Source of the DNA: Muribaculaceae bacterium
GTDB lineage: Bacteria; Bacteroidota; Bacteroidia; Bacteroidales; Muribaculaceae
DNA: 64,000 nt
NCBI GenBank assembly: GCA_023663365.1
Contig: JAMPHP010000001.1
Coordinates: 913,962-977,961, forward strand
Direction of reading: 5' to 3'
Part shown: positions 52,247 through 61,285 of the stretch, one piece after another
How positions within the stretch are numbered: the stretch's first letter is position 1
Layout: every line of letters starts with the position of its first letter
Position numbers and translations under genes: made by a program
Notes under the pieces: generated by a model
Database searches by the model: none
Told to the model about the DNA's origin: nothing
Seen by the model: the letters and a program-made list of their open reading frames with translations, nothing else

Positions 52247-52254
52247 TATATTTG
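52247..52254 (+). promoter_or_regulatory. Predicted -7 element of the SIR2-TIR/STAND operon
   Basis: TATATTTG, 18 nt before the ATG at 52273. No clear -33 box was seen. Confidence 0.45.
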
Positions 52255-52272
52255 CACACAAACAACTTGCTT

Positions 52273-53694
52273 ATGGAAATCTTTGAAGGCTTCGACATCG
52301 ACATCTCGGGCATCGAGCGCGACGAGGAGCAGAAATGGGACGCTCTCGTAGAGGCGGCCATCGCCGGGAATGTCGTGCCCGTGATTGGCCCCGACATTCT
52401 GTGCGATTACGCCGGCAGATACAATGTCAACGAATTTCTGGTGGGCACACTGCGCCGCCAGTTCGGGCTCTCGGCCGATGTGCGCACTTTCTCGGAGCTT
52501 GCCTACGACAATGAGTTCCTTGCCAAGATGAGCGCCCGCCTGCGCCGCCCCGTCACTCGCGACATCATCTACTCGCTTGTCAACGACATCTTCGGCAACC
52601 CGCGCAATGTCGAGGCTCACTTCAAACCCTCGTCGGTGCTCACGAAGCTGCTGTCCATCAAGCTGTTTCCATTCGTAATCACAACATCCTTCACGCCCGT
52701 GGTCGAGAACGAGATGCGCCGCCTGTGGGGCAGCCGCAATGTCGACGTGCTCTCATTTTCATGCAATCCCCGCACCGACATCAAGCCGGGGCTTGGCGAC
52801 ATAAACTCCCCCGACGACATGACCCGGCCGACGGTCTACTATATGTTTGGTCGCACTCCCGGGCAACCCCACCGCTACGTGCTCACCGACAACGACATGC
52901 TCGACTTCTGCAAGGCGTGGATGTCGCCACAGACCAGGCCCAACAATCTCTGCAACGCCCTCCGCGACAAATACCTCCTCATGCTCGGATGCGGCTATGG
53001 CGACTGGCTTTTCCGATTTATATGGTACTGCATGAACAAGAGCGCCGACACCGCCACTAAAGGGCTTATGGCCAAGGATGAGAATACCGATGAGACGCTC
53101 GTCGAGTACCTCAAGCGCATTGATGCCTTCCTGCCGTCGAACCGCCGGCCCGAAGAGATTATCGACGAGATTGCCCGACGCCTTGGCGAGCACTCCGAAA
53201 GCCGCGCGACGGCATGGTTTGGCCGTCCGCCAAAGGCTACCGACGTGTTCATCTCATACTCGCGCCGCGATGCCGACACGGCAGCCGCGCTCTACAGCTA
53301 CCTCACCGCGCAAGGCCTCACGGTGTGGTACGACCGAAACGACCTCCTCGGCGGCTCACGTTTTCTCGACGAGATAAACCGTGCAATAGAGAACACCAAG
53401 GTATTCGTGCCACTGATGAGCGCAAATGTGGCGCGAGAGGCAATGGACGCGCACGTCTACCGAAAGGAGTGGAACAAAGCCATCGACCTGCAGGACAGCA
53501 TGGGGGCACGCAACTTCATCATACCCGCCCATGTGGAGGGCTTCGACTTCTACAATGCCGACATCCCCTCGGCCATCAAGCGGCACAACTCGATAGCCAT
53601 TGAGGAGAGTGGCACCGGCTTCGCGCCGCTCCTCGAGGCCGTGAACGCAGCCCTCAATGATCTCGACAACTTCCATAAAAACACAGCATTATGA
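52273..53694 (+). CDS. SIR2-like/TIR two-domain protein, predicted immune or suicide effector
   Basis: About 473 residues, no signal or membrane segment. The N-terminal half fits the SIR2_2 pattern: NVVPVIGPDIL (33-43), FVITTSF with VVENE (135-147), YYMFG (189-193) then VLTDNDM (203-209), and LLMLGCGYGDW (235-245). Where active members have TTNYD and LHG, this protein has TTSF and MFG, so the NADase Asn and His appear to be missing. The C-terminal half (322-445) is a TIR domain: DVFISYSRRD, the BB loop VWYDRNDLLGG, and KEW with E399 as candidate catalytic Glu. TIR domains of this kind cleave NAD+. The start at 52273 follows the promoter; an upstream extension of 42 codons would be out of the aligned domain. 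The stop overlaps the next gene by 4 nt. Confidence 0.82.
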   Translation: MEIFEGFDIDISGIERDEEQKWDALVEAAIAGNVVPVIGPDILCDYAGRYNVNEFLVGTLRRQFGLSADVRTFSELAYDNEFLAKMSARLRRPVTRDIIYSLVNDIFGNPRNVEAHFKPSSVLTKLLSIKLFPFVITTSFTPVVENEMRRLWGSRNVDVLSFSCNPRTDIKPGLGDINSPDDMTRPTVYYMFGRTPGQPHRYVLTDNDMLDFCKAWMSPQTRPNNLCNALRDKYLLMLGCGYGDWLFRFIWYCMNKSADTATKGLMAKDENTDETLVEYLKRIDAFLPSNRRPEEIIDEIARRLGEHSESRATAWFGRPPKATDVFISYSRRDADTAAALYSYLTAQGLTVWYDRNDLLGGSRFLDEINRAIENTKVFVPLMSANVAREAMDAHVYRKEWNKAIDLQDSMGARNFIIPAHVEGFDFYNADIPSAIKRHNSIAIEESGTGFAPLLEAVNAALNDLDNFHKNTAL

Positions 53695-56600
53695 GCACCA
53701 CAGGAACGCATGGAAATCCTTGGCACGGACTTCGGGCATACTCCGAAGGCGAGCTGATATATGGCCGCGACTCCGAGATTCACGCCCTCTCGATGCTCAT
53801 TGTGCAGAATGTCACAACGGTAGTCTACGGTCGCTCGGGCATAGGCAAATCCTCGATTCTCAGCGCCGGAATATTCCCGCAGATGCGCCGCCGCGGCATA
53901 TTCCCGGTGTATATCCGCCTCGACCACAGCTCCGGGGCTCCTTCATATCGCGAGCAGATAAAGAGCGCCGTAGCTGCGCAGGTCGCACTCCTTGGCTACT
54001 CTGCCGAAGAACTCGTAGCAGCGGATGGCAGCGAGACGCTTTGGGAGTTTTTCCATCGTTTCGACTACAGCGACGCTGCCGGGCATCGAGTGCGACCCTT
54101 AGTGGTATTCGACCAGTTCGAGGAGATTTTCACACTCGCCACCGACCGCCGCAAAGTACAGGTCTTCTTCCGCCAGCTTGCTGACCTTATCAACAATGTG
54201 ATGCCCGATGTGACATCAACCGCCGGCCACTCAGTGCAGGAGACCGTGCTCGAGCAGCCCGCCGGCAACTTCTTCGACCTCAATCTCGGAGCTCTTGGAG
54301 GAGCTTCGCTGGCGTATCGCCCCGAGGCCGACTATCACCTCGTGTTCACGCTACGCGAGGATTTCCTCTCCTACCTTGAGCGCAACACCACCGACATCCC
54401 CGCACTTAAGAACAACCGCTACTGCCTCGCGCCCATCAACGAGGAGCAGGCTGCCGAAATCATCATGCGCCCGCGCCCGGGGCTCGTCAGCCCGGCCGTA
54501 GCTCACCTCATCATAGAGAAAGTGACCGGTGAGGCTGACTTCAAGCTCGACGGCATCCCCGAGATTCAGGTCGACTCGGCCATCCTCTCGCTCTACCTCA
54601 GCCGACTGTACGACAAGATGGTAGAGCTCGGCCTCGACTGCATCCATGAGCCGGTGGTCGTGGCATATTCCGACAACATAATAGATGACTTCTACACCGA
54701 TGCCATCGCCGGATTGCCTGTCGAGGCCGTTGAGTGGCTCGAAGATACGCTCGTCAATGCCGACGGGCGCCGCGACAACCGCGACCGCAACACAGTGCTC
54801 CGCGCCACCGGCTTGACCGAGGCCGACTACCGCCACCTCGTCGACGAAGTGAAGCTGCTGCGGCAGTTCAGCTACGGTGGCGACCTCCGCGTGGAGTATA
54901 TCCACGACGTAATCTGCCCCGTGGTGATGGAGCGCCGACGACTCCGGGAGGAGACACGCCGCACCATCGAAGCCGACCGCCGTGCTGCCGAGGCCGAGCA
55001 AAGGGCCGAGGCCGAGCGACTGCGGGCGCGCCGGCGTATGCGCCGAATATGGCTCGGCATAGCCCTTGGCTTGGTGATGATAAGCCAATATCTATTTGCC
55101 ATCTATTGGTTCTACGACTGCGAGGATGCCGAGTACTACACCGCCTTCACCCTCCGCCAAGGTTGGCCCGTAGGCCTTGGGCCCGAGCTCAGCCGTGCCG
55201 AGCGGGCACGCACACCCCTCTTCTATAAATTGAGCCATCGAGGGCACTTCAGCCGCCCCTTCGACCGTGTGGAAGTATGCTCTTCCAACGAAGCACTCCC
55301 CGCATCGCCTCGCCTTGCGCTCTTCGACCTGGCCGAGGCCGGCATAATAAGCGACCGCGCCGCCGAGCGCTACGACTCGCTCCTCTCCGAAGTGCGAACT
55401 CTCGTGTTCAACCCACTAAACGACAGCGAGGTCGATAAAATAATTGCGCTCGACGGCTCCGGCGCGACCCTCTTCTCGGTGAACCGCTCCGAGATGGGCG
55501 GTGCCGACTGGTATGCCTTCGTCGACCCCTCGGGCATGTCGATGCCCGTGCGCGACAACGGACTCGACCGCGTGCGAGTGAGCACCGACGAGTTCGGCGA
55601 CATCGCCTCTGTGAACTTCTACGACAGTCGAGGCGCCAAGCGACCCGACGATCAAAACGTACATGATGTCTACGGATACTCATACTCTACAAAGATTCAC
55701 GACGGCCACGAAGGATGGTTCAGAATACCACTTTCTCAATATGGCGATGCCGCACCTTATGAGGATTGCCGCCTTACCATCTATCGTGACGGGGGCGTGG
55801 AGACCTCATGGTGGGATAAAGATATGAGCGGCTACCACTACAGGATGACAATCTGCAAGACTTTTGCAACGCCCGATTCCATAGAGTATTATAGCTTTGA
55901 TTATGATACCAAGACTTGCGCCTTGGCCGCTGTGATGCACAATATGCTCGACACCAAAGGAAACCCTGTGCTGCAGGCTCTTGACTGGGTTGATGAGAAC
56001 AAAGATGCCATCGGTATGTCGGTGTACGACACCACAAAGTGCGTCTACGATGATAAAGGACGTGTCATCTCGAAAAAATCCTATACGAAGCGATACTACG
56101 ACGGTATTGTAGAGACATGGTCTTACGCTCCCGATGGCCGCGTAGCATCTTATATAATTGTGGCCGACGGCCAAGAGCGCTATCGCAAAACTCGTGAGAA
56201 AATAGGAAATGTCACGCGTTCCGAAATACACAGCCGACGCTTGACAAAGGTTATATATCCCTACCGCCTGCGCGTCGATTCCGTGGTCGGCGAGCGCACC
56301 TTCACAGCCATCTTCGACCGCAATGGCCGGGCCGCCAACGACTTCGGAGGCGACTCGCTCTTCCACCGCATGGTGGTCGACACCGACTCAGCCTCGCGCA
56401 CCGTGCGCTACTGGCACATCGATGCAGATGGCAAGGAGCGCCGGGGCCGCATCGACAGCCCTGAGTATATCGTCGAGGAGCATTTCAATCCCGACGGGAC
56501 TTTGGAGTGGAGAACAGTGCTCGATGCCGACAGCGCCGTGGTCAGCACTCAGATGTACTTCTACACCAGCGGCGTACTCTCAGGTCGTGCCGTGCGCGGC

Positions 56601-57191
56601 ATCGACGGCACCCCGGTGCGCTGCCCCGACTACGACATCGACGGCTTCGGATACTATCGCCTGTCATTAAGCACCGACTTCGACGGCAACTACACCGGCA
56701 TCACCGCTTTCAACGAGTTGAACGAAGACGAGCCCATTACTTATCAAGGCAATCCCATTGCTTTCAACTACGGAAATATGAATGGCGCCGAAATAGACGT
56801 GACCCCCGCGATGGGAAGACGCATGATCGCACCACGAGTCAAGCTCACGGGGGACTATAGTCAGATTTACCCTGAGCGCTATCGGACTTTGGGTGGTGAC
56901 AAGAGTGCCGTATTCGTGCACCTGCTCTCGCCCGACGCTCCGCTGGCACGCCTCGGTCTGAAAGACAACGACGTGATTCTGCGCCCCGACGGCACGCCTG
57001 CCGACACCGAAGCCGAAGCCCGCCGTCTGCTCAGAGGCAAAACACTCACAGTGGCGCGGCGCCACCGCGGCCGGCCCTTTACAAAGGTAGAGGTCGAGCT
57101 CGACGGCAGCACCGACTACACCCACAGCATCCACCTGCATCCCCTCTTCACCGGCTTCTGGTTCTACCGACACCTCACTCACATGGAGTAA
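53691..57191 (+). CDS. Membrane-anchored STAND-type (nSTAND1-like) ATPase with repeat region and PDZ-like end
   Basis: About 1166 residues. It begins with the nSTAND1-like signature NPWHGLRAYSEGELIYGRD (9-27); Walker A is GRSGIGKSS (47-55), Walker B LVVFDQFEEIF (137-147), and FTLREDFLSYL (219-229) is the sensor region. A basic and Glu-rich coiled coil (413-447) leads to one membrane helix (about 453-474). After it come about 580 residues of Asp/Gly/Tyr-rich short beta repeats (FDYDTKTCALAAV, DDKGRVISKKSY, NPDGTLEWRTV), like MORN or Rhs-type repeats. The end (about 1060-1145) looks like a PDZ domain (LLSPDAPLARLGLKDNDVI). With one helix, the ATPase would be cytoplasmic and the repeat/PDZ part periplasmic. 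STAND proteins are signal-operated switches; here the partner is the TIR protein encoded 4 nt upstream. Confidence 0.8.
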   Translation: MSTTGTHGNPWHGLRAYSEGELIYGRDSEIHALSMLIVQNVTTVVYGRSGIGKSSILSAGIFPQMRRRGIFPVYIRLDHSSGAPSYREQIKSAVAAQVALLGYSAEELVAADGSETLWEFFHRFDYSDAAGHRVRPLVVFDQFEEIFTLATDRRKVQVFFRQLADLINNVMPDVTSTAGHSVQETVLEQPAGNFFDLNLGALGGASLAYRPEADYHLVFTLREDFLSYLERNTTDIPALKNNRYCLAPINEEQAAEIIMRPRPGLVSPAVAHLIIEKVTGEADFKLDGIPEIQVDSAILSLYLSRLYDKMVELGLDCIHEPVVVAYSDNIIDDFYTDAIAGLPVEAVEWLEDTLVNADGRRDNRDRNTVLRATGLTEADYRHLVDEVKLLRQFSYGGDLRVEYIHDVICPVVMERRRLREETRRTIEADRRAAEAEQRAEAERLRARRRMRRIWLGIALGLVMISQYLFAIYWFYDCEDAEYYTAFTLRQGWPVGLGPELSRAERARTPLFYKLSHRGHFSRPFDRVEVCSSNEALPASPRLALFDLAEAGIISDRAAERYDSLLSEVRTLVFNPLNDSEVDKIIALDGSGATLFSVNRSEMGGADWYAFVDPSGMSMPVRDNGLDRVRVSTDEFGDIASVNFYDSRGAKRPDDQNVHDVYGYSYSTKIHDGHEGWFRIPLSQYGDAAPYEDCRLTIYRDGGVETSWWDKDMSGYHYRMTICKTFATPDSIEYYSFDYDTKTCALAAVMHNMLDTKGNPVLQALDWVDENKDAIGMSVYDTTKCVYDDKGRVISKKSYTKRYYDGIVETWSYAPDGRVASYIIVADGQERYRKTREKIGNVTRSEIHSRRLTKVIYPYRLRVDSVVGERTFTAIFDRNGRAANDFGGDSLFHRMVVDTDSASRTVRYWHIDADGKERRGRIDSPEYIVEEHFNPDGTLEWRTVLDADSAVVSTQMYFYTSGVLSGRAVRGIDGTPVRCPDYDIDGFGYYRLSLSTDFDGNYTGITAFNELNEDEPITYQGNPIAFNYGNMNGAEIDVTPAMGRRMIAPRVKLTGDYSQIYPERYRTLGGDKSAVFVHLLSPDAPLARLGLKDNDVILRPDGTPADTEAEARRLLRGKTLTVARRHRGRPFTKVEVELDGSTDYTHSIHLHPLFTGFWFYRHLTHME

Positions 57192-57214
57192 GCCACCACT
57201 TTCCGCCTCCCTCC

Positions 57215-57507
57215 CCGCCGCGGGGGATCTCCGAATCCCCCGCAACGCTACAGTAGGGTTTCCAAACCCGGGAAGGAACTAATATCTCTCCGCGGTAGCA
57301 CCTACCCGATTCTACCTTTCCTGGGTTTGGAAACCCCACTGCAGGGTGGTGGCGGATAGGGAAATCCGCCACGGCGGAAACCCGGGAAGGAACTAACTTC
57401 TCTCCGCGGTAGCACCTACCCGATTCGACCTTTCCTGGGTTCTGAGACCCCACTGCAGGGTGGTGGCGGATTCGGAGATCCGCCACGGCGTAACAATCCC
57501 CCGCGGC
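57215..57507 (+). repeat. Palindromic mosaic repeat cluster 5
   Basis: Two long near-identical units with the hairpins GCGGGGGAT/ATCCCCCGC and GTGGCGGAT/ATCCGCCAC, the CCTGGGTTTGGAAACCCCACT link, and a shared middle AACTTCTCTCCGCGGTAGCACC. It follows the STAND gene directly. Confidence 0.75.
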
Positions 57508-57546
57508 GGCGAGGGTGCGGTAGATGAGGATTGTGCGGCGCGTTTA

Positions 57547-57600
57547 TTTTCGGATGCCTTGGAGTTTTCGGTTGCTTTGGCGTGTTCGGATGCGTTGGCA
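57547..57600. repeat. 18-bp tandem repeat, three units
   Basis: Units begin at 57547, 57565 and 57583 with the form TTTTCGGATGCCTTGGAG. It is part of the 546-bp gene-free stretch between the STAND gene and the DUF4493 operon; no coding frame over it is convincing. Confidence 0.65.
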
Positions 57601-57670
57601 TTTGAGGTCGCCATGGATGGCGACCGTACCACGTGCGGCTGCATATTGCGCGCAAAAGGTGACACCATAA

Positions 57671-57708
57671 TAAAAAACAGCCGGCAGCTCCACGGTGGAG
57701 TTGCCGGC
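57671..57708 (-). terminator. Terminator of the DUF4493 lipoprotein operon
   Basis: On the minus strand GCCGGCA and TGCCGGC close a stem whose loop is itself the palindrome CTCCACCGTGGAG; six T follow. It lies 30 nt after the last gene. Confidence 0.85.
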
Positions 57709-57737
57709 GTTTATTATGTGGTCTGCGTGTGTGCGGA

Positions 57738-59939
57738 TCAGTACACGAGCTCGATGTCGTCGATGTAGAGTGTGGAGCCTTCGCCACCCTCGAAGTAGTC
57801 GCCGTAGCGGCTTGCCGAGGCCACGAAGATGATGTTTGCCACATCAAGGTTGCCGTTCACGTCGTTGAGGTCGAACTCTATCTGCACCAGACCGTTGCCA
57901 TCGGTAGCGGTCTCGAAGATATACTCGCCGTAGGCTACCACATGCTCACCGTTGCGATCGAAAAGCTGGCGGTTGGCACTCTTGGTCTTGATGATAGAGG
58001 GCCAGTCGGTGTTGTTGTAGTCGGACTTCGACTGTGTGTAGTGCTCGGTGTGGCTGTCCATAAGGGCGCAGTACACTATACCTTGGTCCAAATCGCCAAC
58101 GGCGAGGTGATCGCCCGAACCTGCGTCTTTGCCGCTCTGCACCGTGCCGGGCTCATAGCGTGCCCACAGGCGCACCTTGGTGGGGCGGAGCGTCCAGGGG
58201 CGACCCCAGCCGAGCTCACCGTCGGTGCCGTCGGTGTAGAGGTAGTTGCCGGCGAAGATATTGCCGGCGGCAAATTTACCCATTTTCGTGAAGCCCATAT
58301 CCACGCCCACGAACTGCGACTTCAGCATTGCCGAGTAGCTGCCCGAGTGTACATAGGCGGTAGAGTTCTCGGTGATGTTCTTGTTCATGGTAGCGGAGCC
58401 GTGGTTGCCGCTGTCCCACCACATATTGCCGGCGTCGGCCGAGGGGAGCAGCACCTTGCCGCTCTTCACCCACTGCTCGAAGGAGGCGTTGGGGAGCTGG
58501 TCGTTCTCGGTGGTGAAGCCTGCCACTACGGCCGAGACGAAGTCGTCGGCGGTAGCCACATACTCGTAGGCCGTATTGCCCTTGAGACCGGTAAGAGAGG
58601 CTGTAAACACCGTACCGGCGTCGAAGGCCCGGCTCGAAGCCACGCCATCGACGTGCTGCCATTCCGAAGCACCCACGGCGCGGTAGTTGAAGCCGATGTT
58701 CTCCACGCCGTCCTTGGCCACTGTGCCTCGGAGCACGGCTGTGTGCGCACCCACGGTGGCAGCCTCGGGGTCGAGGGTCTGCACGGGAGCGTCGCTCACC
58801 GAGAAGCGGAGGGTAGCCACGCTGCTCTTGCCCTTGACGTCGGTAGCCTTGATTTCAAAGCTGTGGTCGCCCTGGCTGAGCGCGTTGGTGAGGCTCTCCT
58901 CGAAGTTGATCTGATAGATTGTGCCCTCTGCGGTATCGGCGGGGCTCTTGTCGGCGTTGAAGTTGAGGCCGGCGGCTTCGAGTGCCGATGCTCCGAGCTC
59001 GCTCATGTTGAGCAGATCCACGTCGTTGCCGCGCAGCTCGGGGATAGCGAGGAACCAATCGGAGGTAAGCTCGATGTTCTTAAGGCCGGTGGCCGAAATC
59101 ACGTACACCGACTGGCGGCCTACCGAGCCGGGCTCGCCCATCACGGGATTGGCGATGTCGAAGCCCTTGCCCTCGATTTTGGGAGCGGCAATAAGCTCGA
59201 TCTCCTGCTTAACCTCGATGGCGGTCTCGTCGATTTCGATTATGAAGATGGCGCCGCCTACTTCCGAGGGCTTGGCGCTGTATTTCACTTTAAGATTGTA
59301 GAGCGTGCCGGGGCGGGCATTCTCGATCACTCCGGGGAAAGAGAAATCGGTGCCGTTGACCTGCGTGCCCTTGAGCTCGTAGGCGATGTTCTTGTCGGTA
59401 GAAGGCATCATGAAGTAGCCGGTGCGCTCGTCGCGACCGTCGAAAATCAGCGAGCCGCGGGCATGGCCCACAGTCATGCTGAAGTCGGGCAGCACATCCT
59501 CAAGGCCTTCGGCCTCGCTGTAGTCGACCTTCACGGCCACATTGGCTATCTTGCACACAAGCTGCACCTGTGCGGTCTGCCCGGCCTCTACGTCGAACTC
59601 CTGCACACCCTTGAAGGCGCGCTTGTCGAACGAAGCCGACACAGAGTCGCCGGCCCATGCCTGGGCCACATAGTGACCCGTGACGAGGGCGATAGGCTCG
59701 GTGGGCACATTGTCGAGGCCCTTATACTTGCGCACGAGGCCCTTGGTGCTCGAAATCCAGATTTCGCAGCTCTCGGCGAGCTCGGCGTCGGTAGCGCGCG
59801 ACACCACCTCCATGTCGGAGTTGAGAGTGGCCGCCAGCTTGACGCTGCCCTCGCCCTGCATGTCGAACTGCTCCTCGGAGCAGGCTCCGGCGAGCGCCAT
59901 CAGCGCGGCGCCGGCTATATATATCTTTATATTTTTCAT
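57738..59939 (-). CDS. DUF4493-type lipoprotein with PCMD-like C-terminal domain
   Basis: About 733 residues, lipobox LAGACSEE (Cys about residue 20). The N-terminal 250 residues have the DUF4493 pattern: a strand with GSVKLAATLNSD, then YVAQAWAGDS and VCKIANVAVKVDYS, ending with GYFMMPSTD. Two or three Ig/fibronectin-like modules follow, and the end from about 485 is PCMD-like (PNASFEQWVKSG, then YVHSGSYSAMLKSQ). Such proteins are surface glycan-binding or adhesin-like lipoproteins of gut Bacteroidales. It is the third gene of a three-gene operon, 16 nt after its neighbour. Confidence 0.85.
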   Translation of the reverse strand: MKNIKIYIAGAALMALAGACSEEQFDMQGEGSVKLAATLNSDMEVVSRATDAELAESCEIWISSTKGLVRKYKGLDNVPTEPIALVTGHYVAQAWAGDSVSASFDKRAFKGVQEFDVEAGQTAQVQLVCKIANVAVKVDYSEAEGLEDVLPDFSMTVGHARGSLIFDGRDERTGYFMMPSTDKNIAYELKGTQVNGTDFSFPGVIENARPGTLYNLKVKYSAKPSEVGGAIFIIEIDETAIEVKQEIELIAAPKIEGKGFDIANPVMGEPGSVGRQSVYVISATGLKNIELTSDWFLAIPELRGNDVDLLNMSELGASALEAAGLNFNADKSPADTAEGTIYQINFEESLTNALSQGDHSFEIKATDVKGKSSVATLRFSVSDAPVQTLDPEAATVGAHTAVLRGTVAKDGVENIGFNYRAVGASEWQHVDGVASSRAFDAGTVFTASLTGLKGNTAYEYVATADDFVSAVVAGFTTENDQLPNASFEQWVKSGKVLLPSADAGNMWWDSGNHGSATMNKNITENSTAYVHSGSYSAMLKSQFVGVDMGFTKMGKFAAGNIFAGNYLYTDGTDGELGWGRPWTLRPTKVRLWARYEPGTVQSGKDAGSGDHLAVGDLDQGIVYCALMDSHTEHYTQSKSDYNNTDWPSIIKTKSANRQLFDRNGEHVVAYGEYIFETATDGNGLVQIEFDLNDVNGNLDVANIIFVASASRYGDYFEGGEGSTLYIDDIELVY

Positions 59940-59955
59940 TTTGGCAAGGACTTAA

Positions 59956-61275
59956 TTATTCACCGGTTGCGGTAAAAATGAGCGATGTGGTCTCGGCTTG
60001 GTTCTCCATATCAGTCACTTGGATAGTGAAGGTGTGCTTGCCTGCGAAATTGGCAAGAAGACCCACAAACATGGTGATGTCGAACTTAGCCTCCGTGGCA
60101 CCGCGCACCTGCTCATTCACGGGGAAGCCGAGGCCGGTGTTGGGGCCGAGCTGGGCGGCAAGCTCATCGTCGAGATAAGCCAGGTCGAAGCTCAGGGGGA
60201 GCATGGCACCAACGGCGCTCTCGAAGCCTTCATTGTCGGTGGAGATATTCACCTGAAGGTGTGCGAAGCCCTTGGGGCAGCTGATGTTGACCACGGCGGG
60301 GCCGAAGTCGGCGCGAGCCACGTTCTCGGCGGGTGCGAGCTTAAGGTTCACCGACTCCTCCGAAGGCTCGAATTTGGCAGCCTTGTCGTCGCCCACAGGG
60401 GGTGTGGGAGGGGTGGGATCCTCGCCACCGACAGGGTCTTCGGGTCCCCAGGGGAGCTCGCCTTGGATAGGATCTTCTTCCACGGTCACGTTGCCGTCGA
60501 TATCCTCCTTGACGATGCTGGTGTCGATGGTGATACCCGTCGAAGGATCCACCTTGCCGGTCTCATCGGGGATACCGGGGGTGTTCTTGGTCTTGTAAGT
60601 GATGATGTGGTGCTGGCCGGCAGCGATGTCGGTGAAGGGGGTATACTCCTCGGTGTACGAGCCGCCGATAGTGCCCTCGAACTTGGCGATAAGCGTCGTC
60701 GAGCCGGGCACTACCTCGAAGTAGCCCGAGCGGGTCTCCGAGGGTGTGAACACGAGGGTGCCCTCATCGTTGGCAAGCACGGTCATCTTGGCATCGGGGC
60801 ACACGGCTTGAAGCTCTTTGCTGAAGATCACGCTCACCTTGAGCGAGGCAAAGGCGCACTTCACCACGCCGATGTTGGTGATTTTGGCGTTCTCGATGGT
60901 AAACTCCTTCGAGCCGGCATAGAGCGGGCGCTCCCACTCGGCCTTCTGCACCTCGTGCGACTTCACATCGAGGCGATAAGAGCCCACAGGAAGCGTGAGC
61001 ACCTCTGGCATGTCGCCGTAGGTATAGTTGCGGTCGGCAGCCTCGCCCTTGAGGTCGACGACGGTGACCATGAAGCCGCTCAGGTCAATCGACGCGCGGC
61101 CTACGGTAGAGTTGACTTCGGTCTGTATCTTGTCGGCATCGGTGGCATCGATGGCGAAGGATGCGAACTCCACGCTGCCCTCCTCTTCCACCTTGGGGCT
61201 CCACGTCTCGGAGCACGAGGTGGCTCCGCCTATGAGCGCCGCTGCGGCAAGGATATTCAATATATTGGTTTTCAT
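59956..61275 (-). CDS. DUF4493-type lipoprotein, short form
   Basis: About 439 residues, lipobox GGATSCSE (Cys about residue 21). The first 240 residues again show the DUF4493 pattern (VEEEGSVEFASFAID, LPVGSYRLDVKSHE, KCAFASLKVSVIF, SGYFEVVPGSTT). A Pro/Gly/Asp-rich linker (about 275-300) joins it to a C-terminal domain (about 310-439). It lacks the PCMD module of its two neighbours. It is probably a surface lipoprotein working with them; the gaps on either side are 10 and 16 nt. Confidence 0.85.
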   Translation of the reverse strand: MKTNILNILAAAALIGGATSCSETWSPKVEEEGSVEFASFAIDATDADKIQTEVNSTVGRASIDLSGFMVTVVDLKGEAADRNYTYGDMPEVLTLPVGSYRLDVKSHEVQKAEWERPLYAGSKEFTIENAKITNIGVVKCAFASLKVSVIFSKELQAVCPDAKMTVLANDEGTLVFTPSETRSGYFEVVPGSTTLIAKFEGTIGGSYTEEYTPFTDIAAGQHHIITYKTKNTPGIPDETGKVDPSTGITIDTSIVKEDIDGNVTVEEDPIQGELPWGPEDPVGGEDPTPPTPPVGDDKAAKFEPSEESVNLKLAPAENVARADFGPAVVNISCPKGFAHLQVNISTDNEGFESAVGAMLPLSFDLAYLDDELAAQLGPNTGLGFPVNEQVRGATEAKFDITMFVGLLANFAGKHTFTIQVTDMENQAETTSLIFTATGE

Positions 61276-61285
61276 CTTGTTTTAC

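Noticed and set aside
57729..59975. Open plus-strand frame of about 750 codons opposite the DUF4493 gene
   Set aside because: Shadow of the minus-strand lipoprotein; composition is His/Val/Gly-rich and without any family pattern.
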